From: Clostridium sp. K4410.MGS-306
GTDB taxonomy: Bacteria > Cyanobacteriota > Vampirovibrionia > Gastranaerophilales > Gastranaerophilaceae
Assembly (NCBI GenBank): GCA_000980375.1
Contig: LARD01000026.1
Location: forward strand, 1 to 64,000
Direction: 5' to 3'
DNA length: 64,000 bases
This document shows positions 14,884 through 24,830 of the stretch, one piece after another; positions within the stretch are counted from its first letter, which is position 1; every line of letters starts with the position of its first letter. The position numbers and the translations under genes were made by a program. The notes under the pieces were generated by a model that was given only the letters and a program-made list of their open reading frames with translations, had not been told where the DNA came from and ran no database searches.

Positions 14884-16503
14884 TTACACCCAGTTTTTTT
14901 CTATTTCTTTTATGCAGTTTTCAACATATTTTATATCAATTTCTTGCAGGTCTTTGTTGGCTCTTCTTGCAAAAATTGATGTTGCACTTTTGATGCTTTC
15001 ATATCTGTCTTTTTGCGATAGAAAATACTCATAAATACTCTTTTTGAGCATATCTTCTTTAAAACAGTTTTTACATTCGCTTTCATCAATCAGAGAATAC
15101 AGCATATCAGCAAAAGTTTGTTCATTATTCAAACGGGCAAAGTGCGCTGAAACAAGCAGTCTTCTGTTTAATATTTTTAAGAAAGCATCATCAAAAATCT
15201 GAGGCATATTTTCATTTAACAGAGTTTCAATTTGTTTTATATCACAGATTTTGTCATCAGCAATTTTATCTATCAAAGCAGCAAATTTTTCGTTATCAGA
15301 AACGGAAAAGAACCATTTTTCAAAATAGCCTTTGTCATACAGCTGTTTTAAAAGAAAATCGTTTAACTCAATTTTGCTCAACCCGTCTGACAGGTTTAAA
15401 TCTTCATAGTCAATGTCTCTTGTAATACTAACCCAGGCTGCATATTCGTATGAAATCTCCTGAAATTTGAGACGTGATATTTTCTCTGCATTGACCATAA
15501 GGTATTTGCACAGGGTTTCGTCAGCAAGTACAACCCTGTCGTTTGAGAAAAATTTATTTACTATTCTGTCAAATTCTCCCTCTGATATTTCGTTAAAGCC
15601 GAAACAGTCGATAATGCCGTCTATATCATTAAGCACAAGGGCAAACATTTGAATAAAAGACGCCTCGTTTTTTCTTGAAAAAATCAGGCCGATGTTTCCG
15701 TGCCCGTCAGGAAAATTGACAAAACACTTGTAAACAGGAGAGCCGCTTAGCAGCCTCTTATAATACTCTTTTGTTATATCCTCTTTTATACCGGAGAGTT
15801 TTAAAAGAGAGAGGCTTTTTTGTACGTTTGCTTTTACTTTTAAATCGTCTGTAGTTTCTTCCAGCCATTTCAACACAGGATACGCAAGCATAGACTTGCT
15901 CTCGCCGAGAGCGGAAATTGCAGTTTGAGAGATTTCGCAGTAAGGATTGGCATAGATTATCGGTATTAAAATATTAGCCAGGTTATCGCCGTCATAATCC
16001 TGTGTCAAAGACTCAACAAGCATTTCTTTTTCCGCCTGCGGGAGTGCCTCTAAAAAGTCAAGAAAGTCAATCTGTGACTCCGGGTTGACCCTGGCGTTTT
16101 CCAACAGTTTAACAGTGTCTGCGTCAATTATTTCATCAGGGTTTTCAAAATAATTAATGTACTGTTCATAGTTAACATGTTTTCCGGCTTCTCTTAAAAA
16201 GCCTACTGCTTTTGCTTTTACAGAATCTTTGATTTTGGGATTAGCCAGAGTTTCAAACATCACAGCCTCGGCTTTTTGAGGATCTGTGAGCTCTGAAATT
16301 AAAAATGTGATAGTATAATCACGCATTTGAGAGTTTTCTTTTAAAAACTCTCTGTTCAAAATATCAAGAACAGCGTCTTTGTCCACAATTGCGTTCAATT
16401 CCTCAAGAGTCTTTTTTATATAAGCTCTGTCTTGAGAGTTGTTTTGCATATTTATTATGGCAGAGAGGAGTTTTGCTCTAATTTGTAATTTGTTTTCAGG
16501 CAT
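14884..16503 (-). CDS. HEAT-repeat-like alpha-solenoid protein, unknown function
   Basis: 539 residues, almost wholly helical with no signal peptide or membrane segment. The N-terminal 240 residues show HEAT/Armadillo-like helix pairs (for example DYTITFLISELTDPQKAEAV and ISQTAISALGESKSMLAYPV, then LKVKANVQKSLSLLKLSG). The C-terminal half starts with a mixed segment containing CFVNFPDGHGNIGLIFSRKN and GIIDCFGFNEISEGEFD, which I do not recognise. It lies between the ClpX-type zinc-finger gene and ruvX on one strand with tiny gaps, so the three are probably co-expressed. A scaffold or adaptor role is plausible from the fold only. Confidence 0.75.
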   Translation of the reverse strand: MPENKLQIRAKLLSAIINMQNNSQDRAYIKKTLEELNAIVDKDAVLDILNREFLKENSQMRDYTITFLISELTDPQKAEAVMFETLANPKIKDSVKAKAVGFLREAGKHVNYEQYINYFENPDEIIDADTVKLLENARVNPESQIDFLDFLEALPQAEKEMLVESLTQDYDGDNLANILIPIIYANPYCEISQTAISALGESKSMLAYPVLKWLEETTDDLKVKANVQKSLSLLKLSGIKEDITKEYYKRLLSGSPVYKCFVNFPDGHGNIGLIFSRKNEASFIQMFALVLNDIDGIIDCFGFNEISEGEFDRIVNKFFSNDRVVLADETLCKYLMVNAEKISRLKFQEISYEYAAWVSITRDIDYEDLNLSDGLSKIELNDFLLKQLYDKGYFEKWFFSVSDNEKFAALIDKIADDKICDIKQIETLLNENMPQIFDDAFLKILNRRLLVSAHFARLNNEQTFADMLYSLIDESECKNCFKEDMLKKSIYEYFLSQKDRYESIKSATSIFARRANKDLQEIDIKYVENCIKEIEKNWV

Positions 16504-16517
16504 TTACCAAAACTCCG

Positions 16518-16790
16518 CTAATCTAATTTAGCCCAGAACGCATCAAGAATTTTTTGCGCCTCGCCCGATGGCATTTTATCTTCGAGTATAAGATATTGCA
16601 CAGCAATCATTGTACACTCCGAGCAAATATTTACACCCGGGCCTTTAACCATTTTTACGACTTTTGTATTGGGTCTGCCGCAAAAACTGCAATATACAGG
16701 CTGAAATCCCTGATTATTATCTTCTTCTTTTTTTGTATCATTTTCGTGTTTTGCTCTTGAGAGCGACACTACTTTTTCATCGTTTGACAT
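16518..16790 (-). CDS. stand-alone ClpX-type C4 zinc-finger protein
   Basis: 90 residues. The central part, VYCSFCGRPNTKVVKMVKGP then VNICSECTMIAVQYLILED, is the ClpX N-terminal zinc-binding domain (PF06689) with the Cys-x2-Cys pairs CSFC and CSEC. In ClpX this domain dimerises and binds substrates and adaptors such as SspB. Here it is followed by a 20-residue tail and no AAA+ ATPase: the next gene begins only 14 bases later with an unrelated HEAT-like protein. The N-terminal 25 residues are charged and probably disordered. It may act as a decoy or adaptor for Clp proteolysis, which is inference. Confidence 0.8.
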   Translation of the reverse strand: MSNDEKVVSLSRAKHENDTKKEEDNNQGFQPVYCSFCGRPNTKVVKMVKGPGVNICSECTMIAVQYLILEDKMPSGEAQKILDAFWAKLD

Positions 16791-16918
16791 GTCTTCAAGT
16801 TCCTTATCTACTTCGTTTATTGTATCTTATTTTAAGAGAGTTGCCAAATATTTTCATTTTGTTTATTATGTTAGCAAGTTAGGCTTAAAATTTATAATTT
16901 GAATTAGAGTTTTATAAT

Positions 16919-17569
16919 ATGAAAAAAGTAGTTTTATTAATTACCATTCTTTTTGTCTCTGTTATATCTACAGCTTGTATTAACAACCTTGCAGTACAAG
17001 AGCTTAACAATAAGGCAAAAGAATATATGGCCAATGGAGAAACAGAAAAAGCAATCTGTCGTCTGCGCTCCAGTATTGACCTTGATACAAGTATTTTTGA
17101 AACACATTACAACCTTGGCGTTGCTCTCATTGAGGTAAAAGAATACGCAGAGGCTCAAGCATCTTTGGAAAATGCAATAAAACTCAAACCTGACTTTGCA
17201 GACTCATATTATTCTCTTGCAATGGCAATGGAAAATCAGGCCGATGACATTATAAACGGCAGAACAAATGAAGATAAAACTCTAAATGCCGAACAAACAG
17301 AAGAAACTGCGCAACAAGCAGATGCAAAAGCAAAAAAAGAGTTAACAGAAGCTGAAAAAAATAAAGTTATTGAGCTCTTAAACGGTGCTGTTGACAACTA
17401 CAACAAATATATTGTTAAAAAACCTGATGCAGAAGATAAAGACAAAGTAGAGGAACAAATCAGATTTGTTAACGAGCAAATCGGACAGTACAATTCATTG
17501 CGTTCCAATGCAATGCCTGATGTAGAAAATGCATCAACATCAACAAATTTGGAAGGCAGCGAAGATTAA
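16919..17569 (+). CDS. TPR-containing lipoprotein
   Basis: 216 residues with a lipoprotein signal peptide: MKKVVLLITILFVSVIS followed by the lipobox STAC, so Cys20 is the likely lipidated residue. Residues 28-100 hold two to three TPR units (NNKAKEYMANGETEKAICRL and HYNLGVALIEVKEYAEAQAS). A charged low-complexity linker and another helical part follow. The TATAAT box at 16893-16898 could be its promoter. The stop overlaps the lgt start (TAATG), so a lipoprotein is encoded with the enzyme that would lipidate it. Confidence 0.8.
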   Translation: MKKVVLLITILFVSVISTACINNLAVQELNNKAKEYMANGETEKAICRLRSSIDLDTSIFETHYNLGVALIEVKEYAEAQASLENAIKLKPDFADSYYSLAMAMENQADDIINGRTNEDKTLNAEQTEETAQQADAKAKKELTEAEKNKVIELLNGAVDNYNKYIVKKPDAEDKDKVEEQIRFVNEQIGQYNSLRSNAMPDVENASTSTNLEGSED

Positions 17570-18363
17570 TGCAATCACCTCCATCTTCGGTATTATTAAA
17601 TATCGGAGGTTTTAATCTGCACTATTATGGGCTGATTATGTTTTTTGCAATAATAACAGCTCTTTTTGTAATGCATTGTGTTGCCAAAAAGTTTTACAAA
17701 GATGTAGATACAGACACACTGCTTGATATACTGCCAATAATAATTCTGTGCTCAATTCTTGGAGCACGGCTTTATTATGTAATAATGGATTTTTCGTACT
17801 ACAACAAACACCTGGCAGAGATTCCCGCTGTATGGCAAGGCGGAATGTCTATTCACGGCGGGATTATCGGCGGAGTGTTGGCAGGTATTATTGTTGCAAA
17901 AGTAAAAAAAATTTCATTTTTAAAATATGCCGATGTTTTTTCTTACGGGCTTGTGCTTGGTCAGGCAGTAGGAAGGTTTGGCAATTATTTTAACTGTGAA
18001 GCTTTTGGCAAACCTTGTTCCATTCCGTTTTTAAAACTGTATATCCCGCCGGCTCACAGGCCTTTTGGGTATGAGAGCATTGAGTATTATCACCCAGCTT
18101 TTCTTTACGAATCATTATGGAATGTTTTTGTATTTTTAATATTGTTTTTTGTTGTAAGAAAAATACCGAACATAAAAGAAGGGACAATATTTTTTGCATA
18201 TTTAATTTTATATTCCCTTGGGCGGATTATTGTGGAATGGTGCAGAATGGACAGTGTTTTAAACATAGGAAACATTGCGATTGCACAAATTGTTTCGGCT
18301 GTTGTAATTGTATTGAGCTCAATATTTTTAATCGTAATATACAAAAGAAAAGGTAAGACTTAA
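17569..18363 (+). CDS. lgt: prolipoprotein diacylglyceryl transferase
   Basis: Membrane enzyme of 264 residues that transfers diacylglycerol from phosphatidylglycerol to the lipobox cysteine. Conserved elements: GARLYYVIMD, the essential MSIHGGIIGGVLAG motif, and the signature GQAVGRFGNYFNCEAFG, then HPAFLYESLWN and the Arg in SLGRIIVEWCRMD. Seven hydrophobic helices are visible. ATG overlaps the upstream lipoprotein stop. A terminator lies at the stop codon. Confidence 0.95.
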   Translation: MQSPPSSVLLNIGGFNLHYYGLIMFFAIITALFVMHCVAKKFYKDVDTDTLLDILPIIILCSILGARLYYVIMDFSYYNKHLAEIPAVWQGGMSIHGGIIGGVLAGIIVAKVKKISFLKYADVFSYGLVLGQAVGRFGNYFNCEAFGKPCSIPFLKLYIPPAHRPFGYESIEYYHPAFLYESLWNVFVFLILFFVVRKIPNIKEGTIFFAYLILYSLGRIIVEWCRMDSVLNIGNIAIAQIVSAVVIVLSSIFLIVIYKRKGKT

Positions 18364-18376
18364 TCTTACCTTTTTT
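18348..18376 (+). terminator. Rho-independent terminator after lgt
   Basis: The arms AAAAGGTAAG (18348-18357) and CTTACCTTTT (18365-18374) pair perfectly; the lgt stop codon lies in the loop and a T run follows. Confidence 0.85.
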
Positions 18377-18405
18377 TGTAATAGATGTAATGTATTAGTT
18401 ATTTG

Positions 18406-20496
18406 TTAAATAAGGCCTGCATACGGTGATTTGTAAACATCTTGGAATTCAAGACCTGTACCCATCGGAGGAGTCATATTCATTTGTGAATACAAGCTGT
18501 ATTGAGTGTATGGGTTTGTTACATTAGATGTTGTCTGTGCTGTTGATTTAGCTGTTGTTTTAGCTTGTGCTTGAGTATTAGCTGCTGCATATTCTTGTGC
18601 TGCCATCAGTGCTTCTTGTGCGCCTTGTGAGCCTTCTGCTTTGAGTGCTGCTTCCATTTCTGCTGCTGAAGAGAAACCGTACATCATTGCCTGGATATCT
18701 TGAGGGTCATATGTTGCAACTTCTTCGATATCTCTTGAGGCTACAGCCATTGTCGGGTAACCGATCGGTTTATGATTTTCTTTTATATAAGAAGTGATAT
18801 TTTCAAATTTGTAACCGTATCTTAACTGATTTTTAGCTGTTTGAATCTGCATTTTGTTTGCTGAGATTTCTGCTTCATATTTTGCTTTTTTGATATTTAA
18901 ATCTGTAAGCTTTTCAGCATCTTTTGTAACTTTGATTTCATCTTCAACTTTTTTAAGCAAATCTTTAACTCTTGCGATTTCTTTATTTGCACGAAGTGCG
19001 TTTTCTTGAGCCTGTTCGATATATCTGAATTGTTTGTGTTCTGCAACTCTTTGGCCTGCTTGTTTTTGGATAGATTCCCATTTTGTTTTTTCAGCACCTT
19101 TTGATTTTTTAGCCTGAGCCTTTGCATATGCTTCAAGTTTTGTATAGTAGTCAATTTGGTTTTGACGGTATCCGTTTATATCAGGATTTGATTGAACTCT
19201 TTGTTTAAGGTTTTTGAGTGTATTTACATCTTTTTCGAGTTTGAGCAGTTTTGCAACTTGAGGGTTGTTGTTATCAAATCTTGCAACTTCTGCAGGATAG
19301 TTTCTCTTCAAATCTGCACGCTGCTGAATTAATGAATCAATTGTCGGATTATCTTTTCTTATTTGTGCAATTTCTGCATTCTTTTCATTAATGTTTTTGT
19401 TAATATTTTTAATTCTTGTTTTTGAAAATGCTGTAGACGGAGTTTCAGGAATTTCTGATTTTGCTTTGATAATGTCAGCAATCTGTCCGCGAAGCTCTGT
19501 TATTTCTGCTCTCCATTCTGCTGATTTTTTAGCATTTTTGGAGTTTGCAATTTTTTGTTCAAGTTCAAGAATTCTTGTTTCATGTTTTAACACCTGTTTA
19601 TCATAAGCAGCTTCCATTCTTGATTTTGCATTATTTTTGGCATTAGTTGATCTGAATCGGCCTTCCCAGCTGCTTGTGATGTAATCTTTTGAAACATCTT
19701 TTGCTGTTCTTATAGAGCTTGTGATTCCGTTTTCTTTGACATGTGTATAACCTTGCTTAATACCTTTTCCAGCATCTACATATACGTCTTTTAAGGCTCT
19801 TCCATAACCTTTAATTCCTTTATATCTTAATGCTTCTGCAGCAGTTGCAGCCTTGCTTGTTTTTAGGGCCTTAGCTCCCACTGCTGTCATAACAACACCT
19901 GTTGTGCCTTCACCTATGTTTTGCCAAGCAGTTTCAGCTTCTGCGTCTGTTTTAGCAGCATTAGCTTTTACAATTCCTTTACCAAGAGAGTAGACACTCA
20001 TAGCTCCGCCAACCGCAAGCATTCCAATACCGATAGCAGGTACAGCAAAGCCTAATGCAACTAAGCCGACAGTTTTTGCTGTTTGAAGCAGACTGAATTT
20101 ACCATCTTTGCCGCAGAACATTCCTTTAAAGAAATTGCCTGCACCTTTTGCAAAATTAGCAAATTTTTGTGCTCCGGAAATTTTTCCGTCGTCTTTGCCG
20201 TCGGCAACAACATAAACTTTGCCGTCTTTTACTTCTTTTAAAACCGGGGTTGAAACTGATTGAGTCTGCATAGCTGCCTGTGCTTGAGCTGCATTAGCTG
20301 CTTCAACATCGGCATTGTTAACATAGGACTGGTTTGTTGCTTTCAAAGGACCAGAAGCCTGGTTTGCCATAATGCTATCCTGGTAGGCATTAGCTTTTTT
20401 CTGCTGCATTGCCATTGCATCTTCAAAAGATTTCATAAAATACTGCCAGTAAAGACCGTTTTGGTAGCTTGCAGGTATTGCAGAATATCCGTTCAT
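18406..20496 (-). CDS. large coiled-coil protein with a hydrophobic hairpin, unknown function
   Basis: 696 residues. After an Ala/Gln-rich N-terminus comes a segment with DGKVYVVADGKDDGKIS (a loose calcium-loop-like pattern), then a hydrophobic stretch at residues 140-175 (TVGLVALGFAVPAIGIGMLA and GGAMSVYSLGKGIVK) that could be a membrane hairpin. Residues 285-560 are charged heptad-like coiled coil rich in Lys, Glu and Ala. The C-terminus is an Ala/Thr/Gln linker and an MTPPMGTGLEF tail. There is no standard signal peptide. I do not recognise a family. The glycine- and alanine-rich hairpin resembles that of pore-forming or effector proteins, a weak resemblance. It is transcribed alone, converging on lgt. 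Confidence 0.7.
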   Translation of the reverse strand: MNGYSAIPASYQNGLYWQYFMKSFEDAMAMQQKKANAYQDSIMANQASGPLKATNQSYVNNADVEAANAAQAQAAMQTQSVSTPVLKEVKDGKVYVVADGKDDGKISGAQKFANFAKGAGNFFKGMFCGKDGKFSLLQTAKTVGLVALGFAVPAIGIGMLAVGGAMSVYSLGKGIVKANAAKTDAEAETAWQNIGEGTTGVVMTAVGAKALKTSKAATAAEALRYKGIKGYGRALKDVYVDAGKGIKQGYTHVKENGITSSIRTAKDVSKDYITSSWEGRFRSTNAKNNAKSRMEAAYDKQVLKHETRILELEQKIANSKNAKKSAEWRAEITELRGQIADIIKAKSEIPETPSTAFSKTRIKNINKNINEKNAEIAQIRKDNPTIDSLIQQRADLKRNYPAEVARFDNNNPQVAKLLKLEKDVNTLKNLKQRVQSNPDINGYRQNQIDYYTKLEAYAKAQAKKSKGAEKTKWESIQKQAGQRVAEHKQFRYIEQAQENALRANKEIARVKDLLKKVEDEIKVTKDAEKLTDLNIKKAKYEAEISANKMQIQTAKNQLRYGYKFENITSYIKENHKPIGYPTMAVASRDIEEVATYDPQDIQAMMYGFSSAAEMEAALKAEGSQGAQEALMAAQEYAAANTQAQAKTTAKSTAQTTSNVTNPYTQYSLYSQMNMTPPMGTGLEFQDVYKSPYAGLI

Positions 20497-20701
20497 ATTT
20501 TCCCCTCGTTTAGTAAAATTCCTCTAAAAAAATTAAATCTTAATTTCCCTTATTTAAATAAAAACTTTTAGAATTCTAAAATTGACAATAAAACAAAAAG
20601 TGTTAAGTAATATTAAGCAGCATGTTTAAGTCACTACGCAAAACACTGCTTTGTTTATGGTTTAATAAGGATAATAATTTATATGTGGAAACGGGAGAAA
20701 T

Positions 20702-21979
20702 ATGGATAAAAACGGTAAGGTAAAATTAGGTTTAATCGGATTGGGCACTGTAGGCACAGGTGTAGTAAAAGTGTTGAAAGACTATGAGAATATAGAAATA
20801 ACGCGTATTGCAGTAAAAAACCTGAACAAAAAAAGAGATATTGAAAACCTCGACCAATCTATTTTAACAGACGACCCGTTTTCAATTGTTACAGCCCCTG
20901 ACATTGATATTGTTGTGGAGGTCATTGGGGGAACCCAGCCGGCATATGAGCTTTTAAAAACAGCAATAAAAAACAAAAAACATATAGTAACTGCAAACAA
21001 AGAGCTGCTGGCCAAACACGGTGAAGAGTTATTCAATCTGGCAAATGAAAATAATGTGGTCATCCTTTACGAAGCGGCAATTGCAGGTGGAATTCCTATC
21101 ATCATGCCAATAAAAACAACACTTGCCGGCAATAAAATTCATACAATTGAAGCCATTTTAAACGGAACCACAAACTATATCTTGACAAAAATGGAAAAAG
21201 ACGGTGTCTCATACGAAGAGGTTTTGAAAGAAGCACAAAAGCTGGGTTATGCAGAAACTGACCCCACAGGTGATGTTGAAGGGTTTGATTCAGCTTATAA
21301 AATAACAACACTGGCTACCATCACGCTCAATCAGAGAGTTGATATTAACAAAGTTTACAGAGAAGGTATCACAAAAATCAGTGCAAATGATATGAAATTT
21401 GCAAAAGAGCTTGGATACAAAATCAAATTGATTGCCCTTGCAAAACTAACAGAAGACAACAAAGCAGATGTTAGAGTGCATCCGATGCTTGTTCCTATAA
21501 AAGATTGTCTTGCAGGAATAAACGGTGTAACAAACAGTGTAGTGCTGGAAGGTTTTCCTGTAGGCAGAGTAATGTTTGCAGGACCAGGAGCCGGAATGTT
21601 CCCCACTGCAAGCTCTGTATTGGGTGATATTCTTGCAATTACCAGAAGTATGGGCTCAAAAGAGCTGCTTCCGCTGATGAAATGCCACCATAGTGTCAGT
21701 GCACAGCAGATTGATATCAAAGATACTGTGAACAAATACTATATTTCAGTCACAGCAGCAAATACACCGGGTGTTATAGGCTCCATCGGTGAGATTTGCG
21801 GACGCCATAATATTAGCCTTGCCAGTGTTTTGCAAAAGGGAATTGACAAAGAAAATACAGCAGAAATTGTTGTTATAACAGAAGACTGTATTGAAAAAGA
21901 CATAAATAATGCTGTTAAAGAGCTGAAAAACAACAATAGTATTGTAAAAATTAATAATTTAATAAGAGTTATGGAGTAA
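20702..21979 (+). CDS. hom: homoserine dehydrogenase
   Basis: 425 residues. NAD(P)H-dependent reduction of aspartate semialdehyde to homoserine in threonine, methionine and isoleucine synthesis. The Rossmann fold starts at once ([16 protein letters not shown]). The catalytic core has [26 protein letters not shown] and [13 protein letters not shown]. The last 80 residues are an ACT regulatory domain ([20 protein letters not shown]), which suggests feedback control by threonine. ATG 20702 has GGGAGAA upstream. A TTGACA at 20582 with TAATAT at 20608 may be the promoter, although the spacing is long. It precedes thrC by five bases. Confidence 0.96.
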   Translation: MDKNGKVKLGLIGLGTVGTGVVKVLKDYENIEITRIAVKNLNKKRDIENLDQSILTDDPFSIVTAPDIDIVVEVIGGTQPAYELLKTAIKNKKHIVTANKELLAKHGEELFNLANENNVVILYEAAIAGGIPIIMPIKTTLAGNKIHTIEAILNGTTNYILTKMEKDGVSYEEVLKEAQKLGYAETDPTGDVEGFDSAYKITTLATITLNQRVDINKVYREGITKISANDMKFAKELGYKIKLIALAKLTEDNKADVRVHPMLVPIKDCLAGINGVTNSVVLEGFPVGRVMFAGPGAGMFPTASSVLGDILAITRSMGSKELLPLMKCHHSVSAQQIDIKDTVNKYYISVTAANTPGVIGSIGEICGRHNISLASVLQKGIDKENTAEIVVITEDCIEKDINNAVKELKNNNSIVKINNLIRVME

Positions 21980-21984
21980 ATAAG

Positions 21985-23064
21985 ATGAAACAATTTTCAC
22001 AAACAGGTCATTATGAAGGATTAATCAACAGATACAGAGAATATTTACCCGTAACGGACACAACGCCTGTTGTTACACTAAATGAAGGCAACACACCTTT
22101 GGTAAAAGCAGACAATCTGGCAAAAAAAATCGGGCTTGATTGCGAAATTTATCTTAAATTTGAAGGCGCAAACCCTACAGGAAGCTTTAAAGACCGCGGA
22201 ATGACAATGGCTGTTACAAAAGCCAAAGAAGCCGGCGCAAAAGCAATAATTTGTGCATCTACAGGTAATACATCAGCTGCAGCAGCTGCTTATGGGGCAA
22301 AAGCCGGACTCAAAACATATGTGCTTATTCCGGATGGTTACATTGCACTTGGCAAACTTTCTCAAGCAATGATGTACGGAGCAGAAATTATTGCAATCAA
22401 AGGAAACTTTGACGAAGCACTTGAAAGAGTAATAGAAATATCCGAAAAATACCCTGTTACACTTGTAAATTCGGTTAACCCTTACAGAATAGAGGGACAA
22501 AAAACCGGCGCATTTGAAATATGCGATGCACTTGGCGATGCCCCGGATTATCACTTTATCCCTGTCGGCAATGCTGGCAACATTACTGCATACTTTAAAG
22601 GATATGAAGAATACCACAAACTCGGCAAAACAACTCATATCCCTAAAATGATGGGATTTGAAGCAGAAGGAGCCGCTGCAATTGTGAAAGGTGAAAGAAT
22701 AATGAAACCTGAAACTATTGCTACAGCCATAAGAATAGGCAACCCGGCCAGCTGGAAACAGGCTGAAAACGCAAGAGACAAATCAGGCGGAATCATTAAT
22801 TTTGTTAATGATGAAGAAATCATTGCAGCATATAAATTAATCGCTTCAACAGAAGGTATTTTAGCTGAACCGGCCAGTGCAGCTTCTGTTGCAGGGGTTA
22901 TAAAAGCTCAAAAACTTGGACTTATTGAATCAGGCAAAAAAATCGTATGTATACTTACAGGAAACGGCCTCAAAGATCCTGATTCTGCTATCAAATACTC
23001 CGGCAGCGAAGTCAAAAAAACATCTTCTGAATTAAATGATATTTTAAAAGCAATGCAAATCTAG
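21985..23064 (+). CDS. thrC: threonine synthase
   Basis: 359 residues, fold-type II PLP enzyme converting O-phosphohomoserine to threonine. The PLP lysine lies in [34 protein letters not shown] and the [10 protein letters not shown] loop bind the cofactor phosphate and substrate. The length is that of the short bacterial class. It follows hom at once (hom-thrC operon), so the last two committed steps are co-expressed except for homoserine kinase (thrB), which is not in the window. A terminator lies directly after the stop. Confidence 0.96.
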   Translation: MKQFSQTGHYEGLINRYREYLPVTDTTPVVTLNEGNTPLVKADNLAKKIGLDCEIYLKFEGANPTGSFKDRGMTMAVTKAKEAGAKAIICASTGNTSAAAAAYGAKAGLKTYVLIPDGYIALGKLSQAMMYGAEIIAIKGNFDEALERVIEISEKYPVTLVNSVNPYRIEGQKTGAFEICDALGDAPDYHFIPVGNAGNITAYFKGYEEYHKLGKTTHIPKMMGFEAEGAAAIVKGERIMKPETIATAIRIGNPASWKQAENARDKSGGIINFVNDEEIIAAYKLIASTEGILAEPASAASVAGVIKAQKLGLIESGKKIVCILTGNGLKDPDSAIKYSGSEVKKTSSELNDILKAMQI

Positions 23065-23086
23065 CCAATCGACTGATTGGCTTTTA
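23063..23086 (+). terminator. Rho-independent terminator after thrC
   Basis: AGCCAATC (23063-23070) and GATTGGCT (23075-23082) pair around a GACT loop, followed by TTT. Confidence 0.8.
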
Positions 23087-23140
23087 AAACCTATTTTTGC
23101 TAAGATGTTAGAAAGAATCAAACAAGGTTGAGGAAGATAA

Positions 23141-23779
23141 ATGAGCACTTTTTCTAAAAGAGATACAAAAACATATAACAAATTCAGAAGATTTTGTCTC
23201 TGGCTTACCTGCAACCTTTGTTTTGGGTCATACATAAAACTAATGTACAACTATAATGTTGAAGGTAAAGAAAATATTCCATCTGATGAAAGATTTATAG
23301 TTGCAGCCAATCACATATCGGGTAGAGACCCTTTCTTGTTGCCTTTTGCATTAAATTTGCCCATTGCATTTATGGCAAAAGAAGAACTTTTTGAAAAATT
23401 TTTCTCACGTACATTAATGGATTGCTGCGGAGCTTTTGCAGTCAGAAGAGACAAGGTAGAAGTTTCTACTATAAAAACTGCATTAAATATAAAAAATACA
23501 AATTGGATGCTGGGTCTATTCCCTCAAGGAACAAGGGATTCGAGTCAAAAAGTAGAAAAGATAACAAAAGGCTTTGCTTCATTTGCCAAAGCAACAAAGA
23601 CAGGAATACTCCCTGTCGGAATTATAGGTTCAGATGAAAAGCCCAAATGGCCGTTTTGCACAAAACTTACTGTAAAAATTGGTAAAATGATACCCTACAG
23701 TGATGACATTGATGACATGATGCGTCAATGGTGCAGTACTATTTCTGAACTGACAGGAAAAGAATACGTTTTAGAATAG
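23141..23779 (+). CDS. 1-acyl-sn-glycerol-3-phosphate acyltransferase family protein, copy 1
   Basis: 212 residues of the PlsC/LPLAT family, which acylates lysophosphatidic acid or related lipids at the membrane. Motif I is NHISGRDPF (the NH-x4-D catalytic pair), motif II is near CCGAFAVRRD, motif III is GLFPQGTRD and motif IV is ILPVGIIGSDEKPKWPF. The N-terminal hydrophobic part is weak. ATG at 23141 follows a GAGGAAG site. A close paralogue starts 37 bases downstream, so this is a tandem duplication in one operon; which copy makes phosphatidic acid cannot be told from sequence. Confidence 0.88.
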   Translation: MSTFSKRDTKTYNKFRRFCLWLTCNLCFGSYIKLMYNYNVEGKENIPSDERFIVAANHISGRDPFLLPFALNLPIAFMAKEELFEKFFSRTLMDCCGAFAVRRDKVEVSTIKTALNIKNTNWMLGLFPQGTRDSSQKVEKITKGFASFAKATKTGILPVGIIGSDEKPKWPFCTKLTVKIGKMIPYSDDIDDMMRQWCSTISELTGKEYVLE

Positions 23780-23816
23780 AGATTCTTTTTACAAAAAGGA
23801 TGTCTGGAGGTATTGA

Positions 23817-24512
23817 ATGGAAAGAAATTATGCAAGAAGATATGCGAATGAATTTAATCTTTTTAGGTTAATATATCAAGCGCTATGGTGTATTTTTATT
23901 GCAATACCATTATTCTGGCTATTTTACAGATTTGAGATTAAAGGAAGAGAAAATATACCTAAAGGCAAAAAATTTATTTGTGCCGCAAATCATGTTTCTC
24001 ACCTTGACCCGTTTTTGGTTTCTATTGCAGTAAAAAAACCAATTGCTTACATGGCCAAAAAAGAACTTTTTGAAGACAATGGCCTAATTTTCAGATTAAA
24101 TATGGATTGGCTGGGAGCGTTTGCTGTTAACCGTCAAAAGCTAGAGGTTTCCACAATAAAAACTGTTAAAGAATTGTACAAAACTAACTGGTTATTAGGC
24201 ATTTTCCCTCAAGGCGGAATAAGAAGAAACCACACCATTGAAAAAATAAATAAAGGTTTTGCAGTAATTGCAAAAGCTGCAAAATGGGATGTTTTGCCTA
24301 TTTCTATCACGGGATGTGAAAAATACAACTGGATACCATTTGGTGCTAAAGTGACAGTACAAATTGGAAAACCAATATCTTATGAGCTTTCACAAGACGA
24401 ATTGATTGAGCAATGGGGGCAACAGGTTGCATCTATGAGCCATTACAAATATATAGAAACAGAATCTGAAAACAGTGAGGTGCAAGACCAACAGGAATTT
24501 GCAGAAGCATAG
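23817..24512 (+). CDS. 1-acyl-sn-glycerol-3-phosphate acyltransferase family protein, copy 2
   Basis: 231 residues, homologous to the preceding gene. Motif I is NHVSHLDPF, then DWLGAFAVNRQ; motif III is LGIFPQGGIRRN, where the usual Thr after QG is replaced by Gly; then VLPISITGCEKYNW. It has a clearer N-terminal membrane helix (ALWCIFIAIPLFWLFYRF). ATG has GGAGG 7 bases upstream. The acidic C-terminal tail (ENSEVQDQQEFAEA) is absent from copy 1. The substitution in motif III may mark different acyl-acceptor use. Confidence 0.88.
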   Translation: MERNYARRYANEFNLFRLIYQALWCIFIAIPLFWLFYRFEIKGRENIPKGKKFICAANHVSHLDPFLVSIAVKKPIAYMAKKELFEDNGLIFRLNMDWLGAFAVNRQKLEVSTIKTVKELYKTNWLLGIFPQGGIRRNHTIEKINKGFAVIAKAAKWDVLPISITGCEKYNWIPFGAKVTVQIGKPISYELSQDELIEQWGQQVASMSHYKYIETESENSEVQDQQEFAEA

Positions 24513-24642
24513 ATTCAAATGTAAAGAAATGTAACAACAATAAAGTGTACACATGACAACCAATATGAAAAAATCAAACTAATCTTTTTTATTTTTTATA
24601 AAAAAAGCATCAAAAATTAGAGAGAAGTGTGGTAAAAATTTT

Positions 24643-24673
24643 AAAATATGCATAAAAAAATGCATATTTTTTT
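24643..24673 (+). terminator. Rho-independent terminator downstream of the acyltransferase pair
   Basis: The 11-base arms AAAATATGCAT (24643-24653) and ATGCATATTTT (24660-24670) are followed by more T. The stem is AT-rich, and the loop is all A. Confidence 0.65.
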
Positions 24674-24798
24674 GTTTTTACAATTTACTACAAAAATAGC
24701 AAGGTATTGACGAAACGCCAAACATAGTGTAATTTTATATATAATAAATTTTTAAATTATTAATTGTTAAAAACACACTTTATCTATAAAAATTGCAT

Positions 24799-24830
24799 CC
24801 GCTAATCTTAAATGATAAGCGGTTTTTTTT
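24799..24830 (+). terminator. Rho-independent terminator before rsmG
   Basis: CCGCTAATC (24799-24807) pairs with GATAAGCGG (24814-24822) with one A-A mismatch; eight T follow. The orientation is plus, so it ends a transcript coming from the left. Confidence 0.7.
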
